Assembly: GCF_004214895.1 (NCBI RefSeq)
Contig: NZ_CP035952.1
Location: forward strand, 1,178,001 to 1,242,000
DNA from: Pseudomonas tructae
GTDB taxonomy: Bacteria; Pseudomonadota; Gammaproteobacteria; Pseudomonadales; Pseudomonadaceae
Reading direction: 5' to 3'
DNA length: 64,000 bases
Position numbers and translations under genes: made by a program
Shown here: positions 58,748-64,000 of the stretch, in pieces
How positions within the stretch are numbered: the first letter of the stretch is position 1
Layout of the letters: the number at the start of each line of letters is the position of its first letter
The notes under the pieces: model-generated
The model's database searches: none
Told to the model about the DNA's origin: nothing
Seen by the model: only the letters and a program-made list of their open reading frames with translations

Positions 58748-59443
58748 ATGTTCACCATGCGTCGTTTGATTATCGTCGCTACCGCTGCCGCGCTGATGTC
58801 CGGTTGTGCCAGCCCCAACCCGTATGACAGCCAGGGTCAGGCGCAGCAGGGTTCCACAGGGATGAGCAAAACCGCCAAGTACGGCGGCCTGGGCGCGCTG
58901 GCCGGGGCCATTGCCGGCGCGGCCATCGACCATAACAACCGTGGCAAGGGTGCGCTGATCGGCGCTGCCGCCGTGGGCGCCGCCGCCGCAGGTTACGGCT
59001 ACTACGCCGACAAACAGGAAGCCGCCTTGCGTGCAAGCATGGCCAACACCGGTGTCGAGGTTCAGCGCCAGGGCGACCAGATCAAACTGATCATGCCGGG
59101 CAACATCACCTTCGCCACCGACTCGGCCAACATTGCCCCGAGCTTCTACTCGCCGCTGAACAACCTGGCCAACTCGTTCAAGCAGTTCAACCAGAACACC
59201 ATTGAAGTGGTCGGTTACACCGACAGCACCGGCAGCCGCCAGCACAACATGGACCTGTCCCAGCGTCGTGCGCAATCGGTGGTCACTTACCTGACTTCCC
59301 AAGGTGTCGATGGCAGCCGTGTCAGCGCCCGTGGCCTGGGCCCGGACCAACCGATCGCCAGCAACGGCGATGCCAATGGTCGTGCGCAGAATCGTCGGGT
59401 AGAGGTCAACCTCAAGCCGATTCCCGGGCAGCAGTATCAGTAA
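58748..59443 (+). CDS. OmpA-family lipoprotein (YiaD-like)
   Basis: 231 residues. The lipobox LMSG-C20 is followed by an Ala/Gly-rich glycine-zipper region (GGLGALAGAIAGAAIDHNNRGKGALIG), then the C-terminal OmpA peptidoglycan-binding domain (GYTDSTGSRQHNMDLSQRRA). Such proteins anchor the outer membrane to the cell wall. The ATG at 58748 has AGGAG upstream; a TTG at 58742 is less likely. A terminator follows 12 bp after the stop. Confidence 0.92.
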   Translation: MFTMRRLIIVATAAALMSGCASPNPYDSQGQAQQGSTGMSKTAKYGGLGALAGAIAGAAIDHNNRGKGALIGAAAVGAAAAGYGYYADKQEAALRASMANTGVEVQRQGDQIKLIMPGNITFATDSANIAPSFYSPLNNLANSFKQFNQNTIEVVGYTDSTGSRQHNMDLSQRRAQSVVTYLTSQGVDGSRVSARGLGPDQPIASNGDANGRAQNRRVEVNLKPIPGQQYQ

Positions 59444-59455
59444 GTTGCAGGGGTG

Positions 59456-59482
59456 AAAAAGGGGAGCCTGGCTCCCCTTTTT
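59456..59482 (+). terminator. intrinsic terminator after the OmpA lipoprotein
   Basis: AAAAAGGGGAGCC / GGCTCCCCTTTTT, perfect 13-bp stem with a 1-nt loop, followed by more T. Works in both directions. Confidence 0.94.
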
Positions 59483-59485
59483 TGT

Positions 59486-59825
59486 GCCTGCGATGACCCT
59501 ATGTTAAGTATCCTGCAACAGCTCTGGACTGGTGTCTGGATCGTCCTAGGACCTATCCTACGAATTCTGTCGCCCTGCAGATGATTGCTCCTGGGGAAGT
59601 ACGCCACTAGGCTCACCAGGTCGCTGAAACATCAGCGATCGGGTTTGGCGACCCGAGCACATCATCCTGCTTCCATGACGTCAGTCGTTATGGCAGTTGT
59701 GCGCGGGAGGGCTTCGGCCCTGCCGGGTTGTCCTGATGTCTCGGTTCGCCAACCTGCGTACAGCTGCCACCATTTTTGTTTGGCGACAGATGTGGTGCAG
59801 CTCCCTTCACATCAGGAGCTCTATC
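59486..59825 (+). other. structured leader region of the DUF3077 gene
   Basis: 340 bp with no gene. Contains a UUCG-tetraloop hairpin AGGGC-TTCG-GCCCT (59708-59721), CGCTG-N6-CAGCG and separated TCGCCAA / TTGGCGA arms (59744-59790). The density of hairpins just upstream of a small gene suggests an RNA control element or a multi-copy element. Confidence 0.45.
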
Positions 59826-60131
59826 ATGAAAAAACTCGTTCCAGACCCACCTGAATTCCACCTTCTCGAAACCACAGAAACCCCATTCGGTCTCTGCGAT
59901 GTCGGTCATCCACAGTTGTTCGCCGTGCGTGCCGGGGTCAATGTCGAAGATGCGCTGGTGCATGCGTCGCTGTATTTGAAATGCGCGAGCCTGACTGGGC
60001 CGCTGGCGGTCGAGCATACCCGTGAGCCGGGGCGAGGGTTTCTTCAGGCGACCCTGCATTCCCATGAGATGGCCAAGGCATTGGTGGATGCGCTGCTTGA
60101 CGGGCTGGAGAGTCGGACGATCAAGGCTTGA
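59826..60131 (+). CDS. DUF3077-family small protein, 101 aa
   Basis: Starts MKKLVPDPPEFHLLETTET, the typical DUF3077 opening (K-x-VPDPP), with LFAVRAGVNVEDALVHASLYLKC in the middle. The ATG at 59826 has AGGAG 8 bases upstream; an in-frame extension to 59697 lies in the structured leader. Pseudomonads carry several copies of this family; function unknown. Confidence 0.82.
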   Translation: MKKLVPDPPEFHLLETTETPFGLCDVGHPQLFAVRAGVNVEDALVHASLYLKCASLTGPLAVEHTREPGRGFLQATLHSHEMAKALVDALLDGLESRTIKA

Positions 60132-60139
60132 GGCAGCTA

Positions 60140-60207
60140 ATCGCGGGTCAAGCCCGCTCCCACACAGATAGCACAAATCTCTGTGGGAGCGGGCTTGACC
60201 CGCGATG
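60140..60207. repeat. inverted pair of REP elements, GGGTC variant
   Basis: TCGCGGGTCAAGCCCGCTCC and its inverted copy, with 20 bp between. The central GGGTCAAG replaces the GGGGCAAG of the other copies in both arms, so the change is compensated. It lies between the convergent DUF3077 and periplasmic-protein genes. Confidence 0.93.
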
Positions 60208-60210
60208 TAC

Positions 60211-60795
60211 TCAGCTTTCGTGTCTGGTCGTGATCTTCAGCACATCGGTGTAGATGATGTCGACGGTCTGGCCATCCTTGAGGTTTTTCATCCGCGCTTG
60301 CAGTTCAGGGTCTTCGACCTTCACTACCTTTTGCGGGCCATCAGGCGGCAACAAAGTGACCTCGTGGGTTTTCAGGTCGATCTTGGTGATCTTCGAGGTG
60401 ACCTTGACCTGCCGGAACGCCTCGCCACCTGGGTTGGGGTTGTCTTTGGTGGCGCGAATTACGCCGGCTTCCTTGCTTACCCCCGGAGCACCGCCAACCT
60501 CGGTGTCGAGCACGGTGGCAACCGAGCGGTTGACCTTGATAGTGACCAAGTCGCCGACTTTGAGGTTATGCAGGTCCTTGGCCTGCTCGCTCAGTTGGAT
60601 GGGGACCTGGGAATCATTGGGGCCGGCCACCGTTACGATGCGCTTGTCGAGGTCGATGGCAAGGACCTTGGTATCCACCACATCTTCGGTTGCGACGGCG
60701 TCGATCAGTTTCTCTTCTGCCTGCACCGTAAAACTGGCGGCAGACAGCAGTGAAACGACAGCAAAGGCGTGGGCAAAGCGGCGCAGCGGTTTCAT
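60211..60795 (-). CDS. periplasmic hypothetical protein, 194 aa
   Basis: Signal peptide MKPLRRFAHAFAVVSLLSAASFTVQA (cleavage near residue 26), then a beta-rich domain with LIDAVATEDVVDTKVLAIDLDKRIVTVAG and TSKITKIDLKTHEVTLLPPDG, a repeated strand pattern suggestive of two related halves. No named family is recognised. The ATG at 60795 has GGAA upstream; the longer frame from 60831 lacks a signal-peptide start. Confidence 0.75.
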   Translation of the reverse strand: MKPLRRFAHAFAVVSLLSAASFTVQAEEKLIDAVATEDVVDTKVLAIDLDKRIVTVAGPNDSQVPIQLSEQAKDLHNLKVGDLVTIKVNRSVATVLDTEVGGAPGVSKEAGVIRATKDNPNPGGEAFRQVKVTSKITKIDLKTHEVTLLPPDGPQKVVKVEDPELQARMKNLKDGQTVDIIYTDVLKITTRHES

Positions 60796-60864
60796 AGGCT
60801 TACATTCCGTGTGATGGCTACTGAAAAACATCGTAGGAAGTGAGCATAGATGCTGCCCGGCAAA

Positions 60865-61767
60865 TTACCTGTCGACCTGTTGTCGCAGTCGCTCCAGCAA
60901 CAAGTCCTTGTCGTGCCACAGCTGGTTGATCCATTGCTGAAAGGCCAAGCGATATGTCTCATCCTGGTCGTAGTTCTTGCCCAGAAACTCAGCCGGGATT
61001 GCCAGCTCTTCCAGGTGCACGACGATGTGCTTCACCCGCCCGCACAACAAGTCCCAGAAGCCCGGTGCACCGTTCGGATAATGAAGGGTGACATTGACGA
61101 TCGACTGCAGTTGCTCGCCCATGGCATCCAGCACAAAGGCAATGCCGCCGGCCTTGGGCTTGAGCAGGTGCTTGAACGGTGACTGTTGCTGGCGATGCTT
61201 GGCTTGGGTGAAGCGCGTGCCCTCGGCAAAGTTGAAGATTGCCGTGGGCTTGCCGCGGAACTTGGCGCAGGTGCGGCGAGTGGTCTGCAGGTCCTTGCCG
61301 GCCTTTTCCGGGTGCTTGGCAAGGTAAGCCTTGGAGTAGCGTTTCATGAACGGGAAGCCCAGCGCCCACCAGGCCAGGCCGATCACCGGCACCCAGATCA
61401 GCACCTGTTTGAGGAAGAACTTCAGCGGGCGGATACGCCGATTGAGCACGTACTGCAGCACCAGGATATCGACCCAGCTCTGGTGGTTGCTGGTCACCAG
61501 GTAGCTGTGCTGGTAGTCCAGCCCGCCCAGGCCTTCGACTTGCCAGCGGGCCTTGCCCAGCAGGTTGATCCAGGCGTTGTTGTTGCTGATCCAGGCTTCG
61601 TGGATATGGCGCATCAGTTCATCGGTGACTCGCTGCGCCGCCGCAAACGGCAGGCACAGCTTGAACAGGCTGACAATGAACAGCGGGGTACAGCAGACGA
61701 TGGTGTTGAGCCCCAGCAGCAGTGAGGCGATAACCCCGCGCAGGGGCGCGGGTAGCAATCCGAGCAT
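60865..61767 (-). CDS. YihG-like 1-acylglycerol-3-phosphate acyltransferase
   Basis: 300 residues. One N-terminal membrane segment (about 12-35), the acyltransferase box NHQSWVD (HxxxxD) at ~93-99, and the second motif NFAEGTRFT at ~178-186. It adds acyl chains to lysophosphatidic acid at the inner membrane and is an auxiliary PlsC of the YihG type. It ends the pta-acyltransferase run, 2 bp from the pta stop, so co-transcribed. Confidence 0.9.
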   Translation of the reverse strand: MLGLLPAPLRGVIASLLLGLNTIVCCTPLFIVSLFKLCLPFAAAQRVTDELMRHIHEAWISNNNAWINLLGKARWQVEGLGGLDYQHSYLVTSNHQSWVDILVLQYVLNRRIRPLKFFLKQVLIWVPVIGLAWWALGFPFMKRYSKAYLAKHPEKAGKDLQTTRRTCAKFRGKPTAIFNFAEGTRFTQAKHRQQQSPFKHLLKPKAGGIAFVLDAMGEQLQSIVNVTLHYPNGAPGFWDLLCGRVKHIVVHLEELAIPAEFLGKNYDQDETYRLAFQQWINQLWHDKDLLLERLRQQVDR

Positions 61768-61769
61768 GT

Positions 61770-63866
61770 TCAGCTTTCCAGTGAGCGGTTGGCCTGAATG
61801 GCAGTCAGGGCAATGGTGTAGACGATGTCATCGACCTGGGCACCGCGTGGCAGGTCGTTGACCGGTTTGCGCAGGCCTTGCAGCATCGGCCCCAGGCTTA
61901 CGCAATCGGCGCTGCGTTGTACCGCCTTGTGGGTGGTGTTGCCGGTGTTCAGGTCAGGGAACACGAACACCGTGGCACGGCCGGCCACCTGGCTGTTGGG
62001 CGCCAGTTGCCGGGCGATGTCCAGGTTGGCCGCCGCGTCGTACTGCAATGGGCCATCGATCAGCAGGCTGCGCTGGGACTCCTGGGCCAGCAGGGTGGCT
62101 TCGCGGACCTTTTCGACCTCTTCGCCGCTGGCCGAGTCACCACTGGAATAGCTGATCATCGCAACCCGCGGGGCAATGCCGAAGGCTTCGGCGGAGTCGG
62201 CGCTCTGCAGGGCGATTTCTGCCAGTTCATTGGCCGTTGGATGCGGATTCATCACGCAGTCGCCGTACACCAGCACCTGTTCGGGGAACAGCATGAAGAA
62301 CACCGAAGACACCAAACTGCAGCCTGGCGCGGTCTTGATCAGTTGCAGGGCCGGGCGGATGGTGTTGGCGGTGGAGTGAACCAGGCCCGAGACCAGGCCG
62401 TCGACTTCGTCCAGGGCCAGCATCATGGTGCCGATCACTACCGGGTCTTCCAGTTGTTGCTCGGCCATCGGTGCGTTGAGGCTCTTGCTCTTGCGCAGGC
62501 TGACCATCGCTTCGACGTAGCGTTCGCGGATCAGGTCCGGGTCAAGAATTTCCAGGCCTTCTGGCAATGTGATGCCCTGGGCGCGAGCGACGGCCTGGAC
62601 GTCGTCAGGTTTGGCCAGCAATACACAGCGGGCAATGCCACGGGCCTGGCAGATGGCTGCGGCCTGCACGGTCATCGGTTCTGCGCCTTCGGGCAGGACG
62701 ATGCGTTTGTTGGCCTGCTGGGCGCGCTGGATCAATTGGTAGCGGAACACCGCCGGCGACAGGCGCAATTCACGCGGGGTACCACAGCGCTGGTGCAGCC
62801 AGTCGGCATCCAGGTGGCTGGCGACGAAATCGGTGATGATCTCTGCGCGTTCGCGGTCGTCTACCGGGATTTCCTTGTTCAGGCCGTTGAGCTGATTGGC
62901 CGTGTCGTAAGAGCCGGTACTCACCGAGAGGATCGGCAAACCGGCAAGCAGGGCGCCCTGGCACAGTTCAAGGATGCGCGGGTCGGGCTTGCTGTCGCTG
63001 GTCAGCAGCAGGCCGGCCAGCGGCACGCCGTTGATTGCCGCCAGGCTCACGGCGAGGATGATGTCGTCGCGGTCGCCTGGGGTCACCACCAGGGTGCCCG
63101 GCTTGAGCAGCGGCACGGTGTTGGCCACGGTGCGGGCGCAAATGATGATCTTGTTCATTCGCCGGCTTTCATAGTCGCCGGCGTTGAGCACCTGGGCGCC
63201 GAGCAACTCGGCCACATCGCGGGTACGCGGGTCGTTCAGGCCCGCCTGGAACGGGATGCAGCCGAGCAGGCGGAAGTCACCGCCGCGCAGCAACGGCGAA
63301 TGCTCGACCAGACGGGCGGCGAAGGCACTCATGTCTTCGTCGGTGCGCACCTTGTTGAGAATCACCCCGAGCACTTTCGGATCACGCGGGCCACCGAACA
63401 ACTGGGCCTGCAACTCGACCCGCCCGGACAATTCGGTGAGCACTTCGTTTTCCGGCGCCGATACCAGGATCACCTCGGCATCCAGGCTCTTGGCCAGGTG
63501 CAGGTTGACCCGTGCGGCGTAGCTGGCGTGGCGGGTTGGGACCATGCCTTCGACCACCACCACGTCCTTGCCGATGCAGGCCTGCTGATAGAGGGTGATG
63601 ATTTCTTCGAGCAGTTCATCGAGCTGGCCATCGCCAAGCATGCGTTCGACATGCGCAAGGCTCAGCGGTTGTGGCGGCTTCAGGCCGTGGGTGCGGGCGA
63701 CCAGTTCGGTGGAGCGCTCCGGACCGGTGTCGCCTGGGTGGGGCTGGGCGATCGGCTTGAAGAAACCGACCTTGAGCCCGGCGCGCTCCAGGGTGCGCAC
63801 CAGGCCGAGGCTGATGGAGGTCAGGCCGACGCCAAAGTCGGTCGGCGCGATAAAAAATGTCTGCAT
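61770..63866 (-). CDS. pta: phosphate acetyltransferase (long form)
   Basis: 698 residues, the multidomain type. The N-terminal P-loop-type BioD-like domain (1-220) has FFIAPTDFGVGLTSISLGLVRTL. The central DRTGG-like domain (about 230-350) has VTPGDRDDIILAVSLA. The catalytic PTA_PTB domain (about 380-698) has IVLPEGAEPMTVQAA, SVFFMLFPEQVLVYGDCV and MISYSSGDSASG. It interconverts acetyl-CoA and acetyl phosphate. The ATG at 63866 opens MQTFFIAP; ackA is not in this window. Confidence 0.95.
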   Translation of the reverse strand: MQTFFIAPTDFGVGLTSISLGLVRTLERAGLKVGFFKPIAQPHPGDTGPERSTELVARTHGLKPPQPLSLAHVERMLGDGQLDELLEEIITLYQQACIGKDVVVVEGMVPTRHASYAARVNLHLAKSLDAEVILVSAPENEVLTELSGRVELQAQLFGGPRDPKVLGVILNKVRTDEDMSAFAARLVEHSPLLRGGDFRLLGCIPFQAGLNDPRTRDVAELLGAQVLNAGDYESRRMNKIIICARTVANTVPLLKPGTLVVTPGDRDDIILAVSLAAINGVPLAGLLLTSDSKPDPRILELCQGALLAGLPILSVSTGSYDTANQLNGLNKEIPVDDRERAEIITDFVASHLDADWLHQRCGTPRELRLSPAVFRYQLIQRAQQANKRIVLPEGAEPMTVQAAAICQARGIARCVLLAKPDDVQAVARAQGITLPEGLEILDPDLIRERYVEAMVSLRKSKSLNAPMAEQQLEDPVVIGTMMLALDEVDGLVSGLVHSTANTIRPALQLIKTAPGCSLVSSVFFMLFPEQVLVYGDCVMNPHPTANELAEIALQSADSAEAFGIAPRVAMISYSSGDSASGEEVEKVREATLLAQESQRSLLIDGPLQYDAAANLDIARQLAPNSQVAGRATVFVFPDLNTGNTTHKAVQRSADCVSLGPMLQGLRKPVNDLPRGAQVDDIVYTIALTAIQANRSLES

Positions 63867-63954
63867 GCGAGCTTCTCGAAATGAGCTGTGCAAAAGAAAC
63901 AATTGCCAAGGGTATCGCTATCGGCCCCCTGAGTGCACCCGCGGTAACCATCGG

Positions 63955-63976
63955 GCAACCCGTTTGTCCGGGTTGC
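63955..63976. repeat. hairpin between pta and the next upstream gene
   Basis: GCAACCCG-N6-CGGGTTGC, perfect 8-bp stem, with no T-tract next to it on either strand. It is likely the terminator or leader structure of a minus-strand gene whose last codons (ending in TGA at 63985-63987) lie at the window edge. That gene cannot be identified from five codons. Confidence 0.4.
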
Positions 63977-64000
63977 GTTCGCTTTCAGGCGATGCCTTGG

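Noticed and set aside
61878..63884. 668-codon plus-strand open frame
   Set aside because: Exactly antisense to pta, with low-complexity Ala/Gly/His/Val composition and no recognised domain.

Overview
The window is a 64 kb piece of a high-GC gammaproteobacterial chromosome, almost certainly Pseudomonas and most likely the P. putida group. The evidence is the order ychF-pth-rplY-prs-tRNAGln-ispE-lolB-TPR | hemA-prfA-prmC-moeB-murI-pagL, then phrB, hemH, uraA-upp, hpt and mqo, which follows the order I know from P. aeruginosa and P. putida. Many copies of the GCGGGGCAAGCCCGCTCCCAC type REP sequence, common in P. putida relatives, point the same way. Most of the window is core genome. I see no IS element, prophage, CRISPR array or rRNA.

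Layout: 1-2.3 kb is an iron cell-surface-signalling set (FecI-type sigma, FecR-type anti-sigma, STN-domain TonB receptor cut by the window edge). 2.4-6.6 kb holds two MFS exporters, an unknown protein and PPK2. 6.7-13.6 kb is the minus-strand translation, PRPP and envelope block. 13.7-18.5 kb is the plus-strand hemA-prfA-prmC-moeB-murI operon, followed by pagL. 19.1-26.4 kb is a photobiology and porphyrin cluster: a degenerate SDR, photolyase, a LitR/CarH-type MerR regulator, a DUF523-DUF1722 protein and a renalase-like flavoprotein on the minus strand, with a TIGR01777 epimerase and hemH on the plus strand. Tandem TGTACA-N12 repeats stand in front of its transcription units. 26.4-32.1 kb is pyrimidine/purine salvage, small conserved proteins and mqo. 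32.1-43.9 kb is mixed housekeeping: YajG lipoprotein, acyltransferase, HMCES, a chemoreceptor, an M48 protease, a manganese exporter behind a yybP-ykoY riboswitch, RsmC, and an oxidoreductase-MerR-dehydrogenase operon. 44-53 kb is a fatty-acid-linked locus (LysE exporter, acyl-CoA ligase, DUF1302, DUF1329, MalT-like LuxR regulator). 53-55.4 kb is a receiver-TPR protein plus a soluble histidine kinase behind a FliA-type promoter. 55.4-58.0 kb is a low-GC accessory island with an ABC/AAA15-type ATPase and a Toprim-like partner. 58-64 kb returns to core genes (GloC-like hydrolase, OmpA lipoprotein, DUF3077 protein, acyltransferase, pta).

The best candidates for something new are (i) the ATPase/Toprim two-gene cassette, which looks like a RloAB/PARIS/OLD-type defence module but with a partner I cannot place in a named family, preceded by its own intrinsic terminator; (ii) the repeated 18-bp-spaced TGTACA operators, which would put photolyase, renalase-like, DUF523-DUF1722 and perhaps ferrochelatase genes under one LitR-type light regulator; and (iii) the uncharacterised acyl-CoA ligase/DUF1302/DUF1329/LuxR locus. 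All functional statements come from motif reading and remembered family features. No database search was run.
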